This document shows positions 8,405-17,102 of a stretch of 64,000 nt of DNA, piece after piece (the stretch's first letter is position 1; each line of letters begins with the position of its first letter). The translations under genes were made by a program, and so were the position numbers. The notes under the pieces are model-generated. The model did no database searches. It worked only from the letters and a program-made list of their open reading frames with translations, and was not told where the DNA came from. Source of the stretch: Thermodesulfobacteriota bacterium. Its GTDB lineage: Bacteria > Desulfobacterota_D > UBA1144 > Nemesobacterales > UBA2774. Location: contig DAOKYU010000005.1 in the NCBI GenBank assembly GCA_035325995.1, positions 202,569-266,568 on the forward strand, read 5' to 3'.

Positions 8405-8487
8405 GCTCGCCTCCAGTCAGTTTTATTTTCCGGATAAAACCCCGATATTATACCCAAGCATGAATATAACACCTATTTCCCGCCGGG

Positions 8488-9168
8488 TTAAAGGAGGCCT
8501 ATGAAGCTAAGCTGGCTCGGGACGCCCTTGCCCTCCCTCCTGTAGGAGTAAAAGCTCCCGTCGCACTTGGTGCAGTGCGATAGGGTCTCCATGGCGCCGG
8601 CCCCCGACCTTTCGAGTATTATCCCGTTCATCCGCGGGAGGTCGAGCATATACTTCCCGTCCCCCTTTTCGTGGAGGTAACCGCCGTCCGGGCCGAATTT
8701 GCCGAGGAAGAGCGAGGCCACGTCCTCCCCGACTTCGTAGCAGCAGAGCTTTATGGACGGGCCTATAACGGCGCGCATCCGCGAGGGCGGGACGCCGTAG
8801 CGCTCGTCTATAAGCCGAAGTACCTCGGCCGATATCCCGGCCAGCGTGCCGCGCCACCCCGCGTGGACGGCCGCCGTTACCGTGCCGCTTTCGTCGGCGA
8901 AGAGAATCGGCACGCAGTCCGCTGACGCGGCCGCGACGCCGAGCCCTTTCGAAGTGTTTATTAGACCGTCCCCTTCGGGCGCGGGCGGCTCGAATATTTC
9001 CTCGTCGTCCGTGAAGACGATCCTGCTGCCGTGGACCTGTTTCAGACGGGCGACCTTCTTAAGGCCGAAGGCCCCGGCGATGCGCTCCGTCCCCCCGGAG
9101 TCCCTATGCCCGAATCCGTGGACGACGCCCGGTATGGACGACAGTATACGGGATTTTATCCAGCTCAT
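8488..9168 (-). CDS. pgeF: peptidoglycan editing factor / laccase-domain protein PgeF (YfiH)
   Basis: Members of the YfiH (Cu-oxidase_4) family correct misincorporated amino acids in peptidoglycan precursors and also show purine-nucleoside processing and laccase activities. The sequence has the conserved metal-site blocks: LKQVHGSRIVF (about 40-50), ADCVPILFAD (about 102-111) with its conserved Cys, and AAVHAGWRGT (about 118-127), which contains the conserved His. IGPSIKLCCYEVG follows, as in the family. Length (226 aa) is typical. It begins 2 bases after the rluD stop. The rluD-yfiH order is widespread in bacteria and supports the call. Confidence 0.9.
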   Translation of the reverse strand: MSWIKSRILSSIPGVVHGFGHRDSGGTERIAGAFGLKKVARLKQVHGSRIVFTDDEEIFEPPAPEGDGLINTSKGLGVAAASADCVPILFADESGTVTAAVHAGWRGTLAGISAEVLRLIDERYGVPPSRMRAVIGPSIKLCCYEVGEDVASLFLGKFGPDGGYLHEKGDGKYMLDLPRMNGIILERSGAGAMETLSHCTKCDGSFYSYRREGKGVPSQLSFIGLL

Positions 9169-9170
9169 TT

Positions 9171-10136
9171 CTATAAATTATTTTCCCCGGCTTCCGAGAG
9201 AAAATTAAGCGCCTTTTTCATGTCCCCGGGCATCGGGGACGTGAATTCCATGCGCTCCCCCGTCCGGGGGTGCGTGAACGCGAGCTTCCACGCGTGTAGG
9301 GCGTGCCTGCCGATTATCTCCGCGGCGGCGGATATGACGTGCGGCTTCCGTCCCTTGCCGCCGTAGACCTCGTCCGCGAGTAGCGGATGCCCGGCCTCGG
9401 CGAAGTGGACACGTATCTGGTGCGTCCTTCCCGTTCTCGGGCGGGCCTCGACGAGCGTCGCGCCTTTCAGTTTTTTCCGCACCTTCCAGAGCGTAAGAGA
9501 CTCCCTCCCCGACGGCGCCCGCGACGACATCTTCTTCCTGTCGGCGGGGTGCCTCCCTATGCGCGAGGAAATCGAGCCGGAGCCGGTCTTCATGGCCCCC
9601 TCGACTATGGCGAGGTATCTCTTCTCGACTGAGCGCGACTTGAACTGCGCCGCGAGCGAGTTGTGGGACGCGTCGTCTTTCGCTATGACTATCACGCCCG
9701 AGGTGTTCTTGTCGAGCCTGTGCACTATCCCCGGCCTCACCTTCCCCCCCACGCCCGAGAGCCCGTCCAGGCGGTGCAGGAGCGCGTTCACGAGAGTCCC
9801 GCCCGTTACGCCCGCGCCGGGGTGGACGGTCATCCCGGCGGGCTTGTCTATGACGGCTATGTATTCGTCCTCGTATATGACGCTTACGGGTATGTCCTCC
9901 GGCGCGGCGTCGAGAGGTGCCGGGGCGGGTATCGTAACATGAACCGTTTCACCCGGGCCGAGTTTTCTCGACGGCTTTATCGGCCTTCCGCCGACGAGAA
10001 TATTTTTATCTTCTATGAGCTTTTTTATCCGGGAGCGCGTGAGTTCCGGCATGAGCTCGGGGAGGGCCGCGTCCGCCCTCTTCCCCGAAAGCTCGGGGGA
10101 TATTACGAACGTGAGGGTTTTATCGCCTGCCGTCAT
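9171..10136 (-). CDS. rluD: 23S rRNA pseudouridine synthase, RluD family
   Basis: RluD-type enzymes isomerise uridines to pseudouridine in 23S rRNA helix 69. An N-terminal S4 RNA-binding domain (about 10-75, with SRIKKLIEDKNILVGG) is followed by the RluA-type catalytic domain. The signature HRLDKNTSGVIVIAKDD carries the catalytic aspartate. PRTGRTHQIRVHFAEAGHP and DEVYGG are further family blocks. The 321-residue length is standard. It is followed after 2 bases by pgeF and preceded by a HEAT-like gene 30 bases upstream, forming a likely three-gene transcript. Confidence 0.93.
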   Translation of the reverse strand: MTAGDKTLTFVISPELSGKRADAALPELMPELTRSRIKKLIEDKNILVGGRPIKPSRKLGPGETVHVTIPAPAPLDAAPEDIPVSVIYEDEYIAVIDKPAGMTVHPGAGVTGGTLVNALLHRLDGLSGVGGKVRPGIVHRLDKNTSGVIVIAKDDASHNSLAAQFKSRSVEKRYLAIVEGAMKTGSGSISSRIGRHPADRKKMSSRAPSGRESLTLWKVRKKLKGATLVEARPRTGRTHQIRVHFAEAGHPLLADEVYGGKGRKPHVISAAAEIIGRHALHAWKLAFTHPRTGERMEFTSPMPGDMKKALNFLSEAGENNL

Positions 10137-10166
10137 GCACGGACCTGCGCGGAGGGGAGAGGGAGC

Positions 10167-11285
10167 TTATTTTCTCTCATTCCGCTCCTTCATCATGTGC
10201 TTCACGGCCGTCGCGACGACCCCGGAAACATTTTTATTCCATCTCAGGTTCCTGAGGTCGAACTCTCTGAGCTGCTTTAAAAACCCAATCGATATGTGAG
10301 GCGGCGTCTTGGGGTTGGTGACGAGGGCCAGCTTTACCTGGTATAGCCTCGTCCACTTCCTGCTGTCGGATATTTCGCGCAGTATCTCGTCGCTCACTAT
10401 CTTCGACTGCGCTATCTGGACGACCTCGGTATCGGTGATTCGCGGGTTCTTGAGAACGGCGCGCGAGACTATCCTGTTCGGGTCCTTTACCAGAATCGCC
10501 CTCGCCTCCCTGTTCCCGAGGAGGGCGAGCTTTATCCTCTGCCCGACGTTAAGGACGCTTATCTTTATATAGGCGTTTTGATTTAATGCGCCGGGAGAGC
10601 GGTGCTCTTCGCCGGGTTCTTCTTCGGCTTCGTAGCCGGCTTCTTCCTCCCGGAGAAATTCCTCGTCTATTTCGAAGTCGTCGAGAAAAGAGCTCTCGGG
10701 AACAGGCGCGCCGCCGGATTCGGCCTGTGCGGGAGCGGCGGCGTCTTCGTCTTCCCCCGCATCCGTCCCGGAAGGAAAGTCGAACCTGTCTCCCATGTAG
10801 AGCTTCAGGAACTCTATCACCGCATCCATAGTCGAGCGCGTGATGAGCGGGTTCTTGCTGAGGGCTTCGACTATGTCGTTCGAGCGGGCGATCCTTTCGT
10901 GGTTATTCGCTATCAGGTCTATTATGTTCTGGTCGTGCACCCTTTCCGCGAGATATGCGACCGTCTCGTCCGTTGCCGAGGCGTTTAAGAGTATCCTCTG
11001 GAGCTGGGCCTCGTCCGTGAGCGCCCGCGCGAAAAAGTCGAGGAGCCCGGGCTCGGCGGCCGCGTCGGTGAGGATGGTCGAGACGACCTCGGACGGCATG
11101 CCCGACAGGGTTTCCCCGGCTTCGCGCGATACGTCTTCGTCCTCGTCCCGCGTAAGGTAATAGAGCACCCGGGAAAGGTCCCCCGGCGATGCGGGAACGA
11201 GCCCCCGCGCCGCCATGAGGCGTAGCTCTTTCGGGCGTGAAGGGTCGGCGAACTGCTTAATCGATTCCGGTATAGAGCCTGGCAT
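10167..11285 (-). CDS. HEAT/LRV-repeat-like protein of unknown function
   Basis: The protein consists of two all-helical blocks (about 1-160 and 225-372) joined by an acidic, Glu/Ala-rich linker of about 60 residues. Repeating pieces such as DEDEDVSREAGETL, NHERIARSNDIVEALSKNP and KDPNRIVSRAVLKNPRITD are typical of degenerate HEAT or leucine-rich-variant solenoids seen in deltaproteobacterial hypothetical proteins. There is no signal peptide or membrane segment, so a cytoplasmic scaffold role is a guess. It is the first gene of the cluster with rluD and pgeF. A strong hairpin with an oligo-U stretch lies only about 18 bases before its start. The SD sequence is weak (GTGAAG). Confidence 0.75.
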   Translation of the reverse strand: MPGSIPESIKQFADPSRPKELRLMAARGLVPASPGDLSRVLYYLTRDEDEDVSREAGETLSGMPSEVVSTILTDAAAEPGLLDFFARALTDEAQLQRILLNASATDETVAYLAERVHDQNIIDLIANNHERIARSNDIVEALSKNPLITRSTMDAVIEFLKLYMGDRFDFPSGTDAGEDEDAAAPAQAESGGAPVPESSFLDDFEIDEEFLREEEAGYEAEEEPGEEHRSPGALNQNAYIKISVLNVGQRIKLALLGNREARAILVKDPNRIVSRAVLKNPRITDTEVVQIAQSKIVSDEILREISDSRKWTRLYQVKLALVTNPKTPPHISIGFLKQLREFDLRNLRWNKNVSGVVATAVKHMMKERNERK

Positions 11286-11302
11286 ATCTTCACTAGTGTA
11301 TT

Positions 11303-11353
11303 AAAAAAAGCCCCCCGGTTCAACACGGCGGGCCCTTAGAGGCCCGGGGGGGC
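11303..11353 (-). terminator. intrinsic terminator/attenuator in the leader of the HEAT-like gene
   Basis: Read on the minus strand, GCCCCCCCGG (11353-11344) pairs with CCGGGGGGC (11318-11310) and is followed at once by seven U (11309-11303). The loop contains a smaller GGCC-rich hairpin. It lies about 18 bases upstream of the HEAT-like ATG, and the only other upstream gene is divergent, so no coding transcript ends here. This makes a leader attenuator more likely than a simple 3' terminator. Confidence 0.6.
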
Positions 11354-11461
11354 AGCCCGCTGCAGGATTTCGGCGCGGATACGATTCACTCGCATGACAA
11401 TAGATTTTTAAAAGAATTGGCATATTATGTAGATGTAACAACCGAATCCGGAGACTTCACG

Positions 11462-12823
11462 ATGACAGACTACAGCGGGATTGTTTCGAAATACGAGGGA
11501 CAGTGGGCAGGGAGGCCGAGGAACGTCGGCGAGGGTGTGCTTTTCAGCTATTACGGGCCCGGCGCGCAGAACGTATTCATATCCGGGGACATGAACGGAT
11601 GGAACAGCGACGTCAGCAGGCTCGTCAAGGGACACGACGACGTGTGGCGCGCTATATTCAGGCTGCGGCGCGGAAGGTCGTACGACTACAAGTTCATAGT
11701 TGACGGGAGCTGGACCACCGACCCCAACAATCCCGACCTCAACCCCGACACGTCGGGGGGTGCGAACTCGGTCGTGTACATAGGAGAAAGCGGCGAGGTC
11801 CTTCAGGCGGACAATCCCGAGAGGAAGAAGTTCACTCTCGAAGGCAGGGGCATATCGCACACGTTCTTCGATTCTGCCAGGTATAAGCGACGCTTTGACC
11901 TCTTCTACGTCCTCCCGCCGAACTACGACGACGAGATACCGCCGCCCGCCGTCATATGCCTGAACAATTACATAAAATCGCAGGATATCGAAAAGCACTG
12001 CAGGAAGAACGGCTACCTCGGGATAATGCCCGCGCCCGAGATCGGCGGGGATTTCATAAGGCAGGGGAAGCTCGATATATTCGCCGAGCTCCTCGCGTTC
12101 GTAAAGCAAAAATTCAGGGTGGACGAGAGCAGGGTATATCTCACGGGAATGTCCAACGGCGGGCTCGAAGCGTTCCTCGCGTCGATGTACTACCCCGACG
12201 TCCTCGCCGCCTCGGCGCTCGTATTCGGCCCCTACAGGCTGAGGAATTACAAGGACTCGGTGAAGGGGATGAACAGAGACGCCCTTGTCGGGTTCCTGGA
12301 GGGGCTCGACTTCCCGCACAGGATGCTGCTCAACCTCGGGAATCTCCCCGTTTACATATCGCACGGCGGGGCGGACGAAGCCGTGCCCGCGGCTGACGCT
12401 GCGACTCTCAACGAGATACTGGAGAAGCTCGGCGGAAGGGTGAAGTTCAACTTCTACCCGAACGAGGGGCACACGTGGATGATGGTGGACGACGACCTTC
12501 CCCACGTATTCGAATGGTTCGAAAATTTCAAGCTGGAAAAATACCCGAAATCGGTTTACTACACAGCGCCGTTCGGGGTTTTCAAGAACAGGGCTTACTG
12601 GACGGAGTTCATGCCCTACGAGCTTACGAGGCCCGTCAAGGTCAAGGCCGAGGTGAACGGAAAGAAGAAGCTCAAGACGGCCGTCGAGAACGTAAAACGG
12701 GTTATCCTGAGGCCGTCGCGCAAGCTCATCGATATGGCGCAGAAGCCGAATATCGAAACCGGGAACGACTCGGCCGGCGTGGAAACGGACCAGGAAAAGA
12801 ACATAATAACCATCACGTATTAA
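11462..12823 (+). CDS. esterase with N-terminal CBM48/E-set domain
   Basis: The protein joins an N-terminal immunoglobulin-like CBM48/AMPK-type domain (about 20-105, with VFISGDMNGWN and YDYKFIVDGSWTTDP) to an alpha/beta-hydrolase of the esterase D/enterochelin-esterase type. The nucleophile elbow is GMSNGG (TGMSNGGLEAF), an Asp follows in HGGADEAVP, and the His is in NEGHTW, a complete triad. There is no signal peptide, so the substrate is probably intracellular: a glycan ester, a siderophore ester or similar. I chose the ATG at 11462 because CCGGAG precedes it; the longer frame to TTG 11417 lacks this. About 70 C-terminal residues are basic and have no recognised fold. The next gene is another alpha/beta hydrolase 16 bases away. 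Confidence 0.8.
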   Translation: MTDYSGIVSKYEGQWAGRPRNVGEGVLFSYYGPGAQNVFISGDMNGWNSDVSRLVKGHDDVWRAIFRLRRGRSYDYKFIVDGSWTTDPNNPDLNPDTSGGANSVVYIGESGEVLQADNPERKKFTLEGRGISHTFFDSARYKRRFDLFYVLPPNYDDEIPPPAVICLNNYIKSQDIEKHCRKNGYLGIMPAPEIGGDFIRQGKLDIFAELLAFVKQKFRVDESRVYLTGMSNGGLEAFLASMYYPDVLAASALVFGPYRLRNYKDSVKGMNRDALVGFLEGLDFPHRMLLNLGNLPVYISHGGADEAVPAADAATLNEILEKLGGRVKFNFYPNEGHTWMMVDDDLPHVFEWFENFKLEKYPKSVYYTAPFGVFKNRAYWTEFMPYELTRPVKVKAEVNGKKKLKTAVENVKRVILRPSRKLIDMAQKPNIETGNDSAGVETDQEKNIITITY

Positions 12824-12839
12824 AGCGCGCAGCCGACGT

Positions 12840-13757
12840 ATGAAGATATCGGATTTCATGGAGCAGGAGCTTATCTCCATCCCCTACGGGATGGGGAAAA
12901 TCGATGCGCTCTACTACAGGAGCACGGCCCCCGGGCGCGGGGATGGAATGGGGACCGTCGTAATACACGTCCACGGCTTTCTGGGGAACTTCCTCGAAGG
13001 CTCGCAGAGATTTCTGCCTCCTCTCCTGGCGAGGAAGGGGTATTCGTCCCTCTGCATCAACACGAGGCTCGCCACGTTCGGTCTCTTTTTCGGCTACGGG
13101 ATCATCGACGACACCATACCGCAGCTCGACGCCGCCATAATCTATCTGAAGAAGCTCGGTTACAACAGTATCGTCCTCTCGGGGTACAGCATCGGGGGGA
13201 GCGTCGTTTTAAGATACGCCTCGCTCAGGAGCGACGCATCGAAATTTCCGTCGCTGAAGGGCATAATCGCCGTTTCGACGCCCTACTCGAACCCGGATTC
13301 GGTCAGAAGAAGGTGGGAGAGGTGGGGCAGTAATCCTTCCTACGACGAGATATACAGGAGAGTGAGGGAAACGCTCAGGCCCGACCCGATGCACACGGCC
13401 GAGGACCGCACGATGGTGATATACAGGGCGCGCGGCGATACCCTCAACCCCGAGCACACGGAGCTCTATACGTACAAAACGTGGTGGTTTCTCGCCGGGC
13501 CCGAGGCGGAATCGGCCAAGTGCTACAAGCAGATAACCGAAATAAACATCCCGCTCCTTCTCATACAGGGGCGGCGGGACCAGGACCTCCGGCCCGAGGA
13601 AGCGGAAGACCTCGCAAGCCTCGCGGCACACGCGGGGAACGGCGACGCAAGCGCGCTATACCTCGACGCCGCGCACGATTTCGAGGGATGCGAGGAGACT
13701 CTGGGCAAGGCAGTGACGAGCTGGCTCGACCGAAGGCTGGGTGCCGGGCCGGGTTAG
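12840..13757 (+). CDS. alpha/beta hydrolase
   Basis: This is a serine hydrolase of the alpha/beta fold. The oxyanion-loop segment VVIHVHGFLGN is near residue 40-50 and the nucleophile elbow is SGYSIGGSVV (about 117-126). The acid is in LLIQGRRDQD and the His in DAAHDF. Length is 305 aa. There is no signal peptide, and the substrate is unknown. It is downstream of the CBM48-esterase by 16 bases, so the two are probably co-transcribed and may act on related ester substrates. Confidence 0.8.
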   Translation: MKISDFMEQELISIPYGMGKIDALYYRSTAPGRGDGMGTVVIHVHGFLGNFLEGSQRFLPPLLARKGYSSLCINTRLATFGLFFGYGIIDDTIPQLDAAIIYLKKLGYNSIVLSGYSIGGSVVLRYASLRSDASKFPSLKGIIAVSTPYSNPDSVRRRWERWGSNPSYDEIYRRVRETLRPDPMHTAEDRTMVIYRARGDTLNPEHTELYTYKTWWFLAGPEAESAKCYKQITEINIPLLLIQGRRDQDLRPEEAEDLASLAAHAGNGDASALYLDAAHDFEGCEETLGKAVTSWLDRRLGAGPG

Positions 13758-14014
13758 AGCGAGTGAAAATGGGCGTCTAAAACTGTAAACAAACCACGTG
13801 AATACTCCAATAATCATTCCCTGAATTGCATAACGCGTGACGAAAATTGTTAAGGCCGGAAGAAAAGCCGGGGACGCACGGGAGAAAAGCGCATAGTTTA
13901 CAGTTGGTTAGAAATTGCAGTCTTATGGCATAGTTTTTGCACTTTTATATTTCCAGTATGCATGGGGTGATGCATCGGCGAATCTAACGGGTAAAGTGAG
14001 GCCGGAAGGGACGA

Positions 14015-14476
14015 ATGAAAAAATATGAAGAAGCCGATTTCGGAGCGCTTATGATAAGAAGGCAATTTTTTAACATGGCGGAGGCGGAGCCCGATGGTTC
14101 CAGGGTGGTAAGGCTCAAGTGGAGCGACGTGCTCGAAAGCGCATTCGACTACTACTACACGGAATATGTACCCGCGTGGACGCTGAACCCGACGCCGCTC
14201 AACAATTCGGGCGACAAGCTCTTCATATCGAAACGGAGTAAAGACTGGGTGAGCTGGGAGAAGATAGAGCCGATGAACAGGCCGGACATAGCCACGCTTT
14301 TCGACCTTCTGCCCGACCTCCCCGACGACAACACTTTCTGGCAGCTTATAAAAAAGCTCGGAAGCGAAGGCGTAAAGGAGCCCGAAGACCACTTCTGGGA
14401 AAATATCTTCACCTACAGATCGGCGAAGGAAGTAGAGGTGAACGGCAGGAAGTACAGGATAGAATGGGAGGCATGA
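14015..14476 (+). CDS. hypothetical protein (153 aa)
   Basis: No family is recognised. The protein is small, rich in Trp, Tyr and Phe (for example LESAFDYYYTEYVPAW and EDHFWENIF), acidic, without cysteines, signal peptide or membrane segments. The ATG at 14015 follows GGAAGGGACGA, an acceptable ribosome binding site. An AT-rich upstream region (13790-13990) carries the direct repeat GCATAGTTT, at 13891 and 13928, and suggests an individual promoter. Its neighbours are an alpha/beta hydrolase upstream and a convergent SAM hydrolase downstream, which give no functional hint. Confidence 0.75.
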   Translation: MKKYEEADFGALMIRRQFFNMAEAEPDGSRVVRLKWSDVLESAFDYYYTEYVPAWTLNPTPLNNSGDKLFISKRSKDWVSWEKIEPMNRPDIATLFDLLPDLPDDNTFWQLIKKLGSEGVKEPEDHFWENIFTYRSAKEVEVNGRKYRIEWEA

Positions 14477-14520
14477 GGCCGTCGTTCCATCCGCCCGCCG
14501 GGCTCACGGCGTCCGGCGCT

Positions 14521-15288
14521 TTAAATCTTCGGTATTTTCACTTCCGGGAGCTTCCCGCCGAAGAATTCCAAGGCGCTCCCCTTGTTTATTGAGATTTCGA
14601 GGAACCCTGAGCTCCCTGTGAGCGCTATAAGCTCCCCTTCTTTCCCGTCCGCGTAGCTCGCGGACATTCCGTCTATAATCATGTCCCCCGCCCTGATACG
14701 GGCCCCCTCGGTAATAACGGACCCCGGGATGTTCGTGACGAGATTCCCGAACCTGTCCGCGTATACGGCTCGGCCCTCTATAACATCCCCGTCGTCCAGC
14801 GGAGGTCGGATGTCGAGTCTTTCGTACGACGAAAGCCCGTTTCCCAGGTCTTCAAGCGCTACGCCCCTCGAAAGATGGGCGGCGGCCGGCGCGAATATAT
14901 CCCTTCCGTGAAACGTCCTGCTCACGGACGGCAGCATGAACGCCGGATTCGTTATCTCGATGATACGGTCCACGCCTGATTTATCGAATACCATAGAGAA
15001 GACGCCGTTATCGGGCCCAACGAAGAGGTAGCCCCCGGCCTCTGCCGCGATGGCCCTCCGCGCGCTCCCGACGCCCGGATCGACGACGGCCACGTGTACG
15101 GCTCCTCCGGGGAAGTAGCCGTACGAGGCGTGGAGCTTGAACGCGGCCTCGGCGATGTTATAGGCCCCGATGCCGTGGGTTATGTCTATGACAATGGCGG
15201 AGGGGTTTATGCCGGCGATAACGCCCTTCATGACGCCCGCGTAGTGGTCGCCCGCGCCGAAGTCCGTGGTAAGAGTGATTATCCCCAT
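14521..15288 (-). CDS. SAM hydroxide adenosyltransferase (DUF62 family)
   Basis: DUF62 enzymes hydrolyse S-adenosylmethionine to adenosine and methionine; chlorinases and fluorinases are specialised members. The start MGIITLTTDFGAGDHYAG is the family signature. VVDPGVGSARR and FVGPDNGVFS follow. The C-terminal domain contains DRFGNLVTNIP, matching the usual second-domain motif. At 255 aa it is normal. The chlorinase-specific insertion loop is not evident, so the hydrolase activity is the safer call. It stands alone and is divergent from the MBL gene, 74 bases away. Confidence 0.88.
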   Translation of the reverse strand: MGIITLTTDFGAGDHYAGVMKGVIAGINPSAIVIDITHGIGAYNIAEAAFKLHASYGYFPGGAVHVAVVDPGVGSARRAIAAEAGGYLFVGPDNGVFSMVFDKSGVDRIIEITNPAFMLPSVSRTFHGRDIFAPAAAHLSRGVALEDLGNGLSSYERLDIRPPLDDGDVIEGRAVYADRFGNLVTNIPGSVITEGARIRAGDMIIDGMSASYADGKEGELIALTGSSGFLEISINKGSALEFFGGKLPEVKIPKI

Positions 15289-15362
15289 TGTCGGTTGCCC
15301 TTTCCGGGAAGAGGTGCTACATTGCTCGGATATTACAATAACCCAACCTGGCGGGATTTGAA

Positions 15363-16124
15363 ATGAGGCTTACGATTCTGGGCTCGGGGACGTGCGTTCC
15401 CTACGCGAGGAGGGGCTCCTCGGGCTACGCGGTGGAGCTCCCCGGCGCGAAGATAGTCCTCGACTGCGGGAGCGGCTCTACGAAGAGGCTGGCCGAAGCG
15501 GGGATAAATTATCTCGACGTCGATTACCTTTTCCTCTCGCATTTGCACCCCGACCACACGGGCGACCTCGCGGCGTTCCTCTTCGCCACCAAGTACGCAT
15601 ACGGCTCGCCCTGGGGCGACACGCGCGAAAAGCTGCTTCACCTGAGGGGCGGTCCCGGGTTCCTCGGTTTTCTCGAGGCGCTGAGAGGCGTATACGGAGA
15701 CTGGATTTCGCCCGAGCCCCTCGATCCGGGCGAGCTTGTCGAGGGCGTATACGAATTCGGGGGCTTTACGCTCACCGCCGTAAAGACGCCCCACATCAAC
15801 AGCAGCCTCGCGTACAGGATAGACCACGCAGGAAAGTCGCTCGTGTATTCCGGGGATACCGAATACTCGGAGCCGCTCATAGAGCTCGCCCGCGGTGCCG
15901 ACGTTCTAATCGTCGAGTGCGCGCTCCCGCTCGACGGCATGAAGCGAAAGGGACACATGACCCCGGGGGACGTCGTCGATACGATAAACCGCTCCGGCGC
16001 AAAGCGCACCGTGATAACGCACCTCTACCCCGCGTGCGACAGGGAAGACGCCGTCGGGCGCATAGCGGAAGCCGTCCGGGCCGAAGTAATCGGCGCCGAG
16101 GACCTCCTGAGCATAGACGTCTGA
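15363..16124 (+). CDS. MBL-fold hydrolase (RNase Z-like)
   Basis: This is a metallo-beta-lactamase fold hydrolase close to the ribonuclease Z/ElaC branch. The zinc motif is SHLHPDHTGD (about 59-68), with the further metal ligands in VKTPHINSS, VYSGDTEYSE and VITHLYP. The opening MRLTILGSGTCVPYARRGSS resembles RNase Z openings (GTGxxxP). The RNase Z exosite arm is not obvious, so it may act on another phosphodiester or on a small molecule. Length is 253 aa and the location cytoplasmic. It is transcribed alone. Confidence 0.8.
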   Translation: MRLTILGSGTCVPYARRGSSGYAVELPGAKIVLDCGSGSTKRLAEAGINYLDVDYLFLSHLHPDHTGDLAAFLFATKYAYGSPWGDTREKLLHLRGGPGFLGFLEALRGVYGDWISPEPLDPGELVEGVYEFGGFTLTAVKTPHINSSLAYRIDHAGKSLVYSGDTEYSEPLIELARGADVLIVECALPLDGMKRKGHMTPGDVVDTINRSGAKRTVITHLYPACDREDAVGRIAEAVRAEVIGAEDLLSIDV

Positions 16125-16158
16125 CGTCATTTTAATCCTCCGTCCTGAAAGATTCCCA

Positions 16159-16187
16159 TTGACAAGAAAATTTCGTGCTGTTAAATG
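16159..16187 (+). promoter_or_regulatory. sigma70-type promoter of the nitroreductase gene
   Basis: A perfect TTGACA (16159-16164) is followed after 17 bases by TAAATG (16182-16187), a weak -10. The start codon is 34 bases further on and is preceded by AGGAGG at 16206-16211. Confidence 0.5.
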
Positions 16188-16220
16188 GTGTAAGACATAA
16201 ACGACAGGAGGAACACCCGC

Positions 16221-17102
16221 ATGGAACTGATGGAAGCGATAGGAAACAGAAGGAGCATAAGGTTTTTCAAACCCTGGAAGGATGTCGAGGACTGGAAGAT
16301 ACAGAGGATGCTCCAGGCCGCGCGGCATGCCTCGTGCCAGGGTAACTGCGGCTCGACCGAGGCCATAGTCATCGACAAGAAGACCTACCCCGCCGACAAG
16401 TTCGAGGAGCTCATTCAGTGCGCCTCGACTTTCAACGAGATACAGCTCAGGACGGCCCCGATAGTAATCGCGTGGCTCGTCAACATGGACGCGTGGTATA
16501 AGGAGCTAGTCGAGTCTTTCGCCGTCCTGTTCCCGGCCCGCGCCATCACCGCGGCGCACGGGTGGACGTACAAGATACTGACCGAGAGCACCTATCCCCG
16601 CCTGATGAGCTTTCCGAGGGATAAGGCCGAGGATTTGCTGAGGGTCGAGGCCGGGCAGGCCATAGCGAACTCGCTCCTCGCTGCGACAGAGCTCGGGCTC
16701 GGGTGCTGCCTCCTCGCGACCGGCAGAAAGCCGGCCGAATTCCCGAAGGTCCTCGGCGTGCCCGACAACATCGTCCCTCTCTGGATAATGGCAGTCGGCT
16801 ATGCCGCCGAAACGCCGGGACAGAGGCCGAGAAAGCGCTTCGACAGGCTCTATCACTACAACACCTACGGCAACCCCCTCAAGGAAGACCAGGCGGTAAA
16901 GCAGGAGCTCATCGCCGAGAACATGATACAGCCGAAAGACCCGCTGCCTGGAAGGGACGAGGAGCTCAGGCACGTGTGCAGGATGTTCGGCTATAAGGAA
17001 GACATGCCCGACATGCCGAAGGACAAGATCAAGGCCCTTTACGAAGAGGACTCGATCTACTACGGCGAAGTGCCGCCGGGCCTCGAAGAAAAGGGCGTTT
17101 AA
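16221..17102 (+). CDS. nitroreductase-family flavoprotein (293 aa)
   Basis: This FMN-dependent oxidoreductase of the nitroreductase fold begins MELMEAIGNRRSIRFFKP, the FMN-phosphate binding RRSxR motif. The central helix (EAGQAIANSLLAATELGLGC) and PLWIMAVGYAAETP are also typical. The C-terminus is about 70 residues longer than in small nitroreductases and contains a Cys (HVCRMFGYKED) and an Asp/Lys-rich tail; I do not know its role. The substrate could be nitroaromatics, quinones or a dehalogenation substrate. AGGAGG gives a strong ribosome binding site. The stop codon overlaps that of the convergent GT9 gene: both use bases of TTTAA at 17098-17102. Confidence 0.82.
   Translation: MELMEAIGNRRSIRFFKPWKDVEDWKIQRMLQAARHASCQGNCGSTEAIVIDKKTYPADKFEELIQCASTFNEIQLRTAPIVIAWLVNMDAWYKELVESFAVLFPARAITAAHGWTYKILTESTYPRLMSFPRDKAEDLLRVEAGQAIANSLLAATELGLGCCLLATGRKPAEFPKVLGVPDNIVPLWIMAVGYAAETPGQRPRKRFDRLYHYNTYGNPLKEDQAVKQELIAENMIQPKDPLPGRDEELRHVCRMFGYKEDMPDMPKDKIKALYEEDSIYYGEVPPGLEEKGV

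Noticed and set aside
11408..12880. Long open frame (490 codons) antisense to the CBM48-esterase
   Set aside because: It mirrors the coding frame of a clear esterase, has no family motif and no ribosome binding site. GC-rich genes with few TA-containing codons often give such open antisense frames.
13900..13911. ACAGTTGGTTAG shared with ACAGCTGGTTAG at 2508-2519
   Set aside because: Both lie in promoter regions, but a 12-base match with one mismatch is not rare enough in 64 kb on two strands to claim a common operator.
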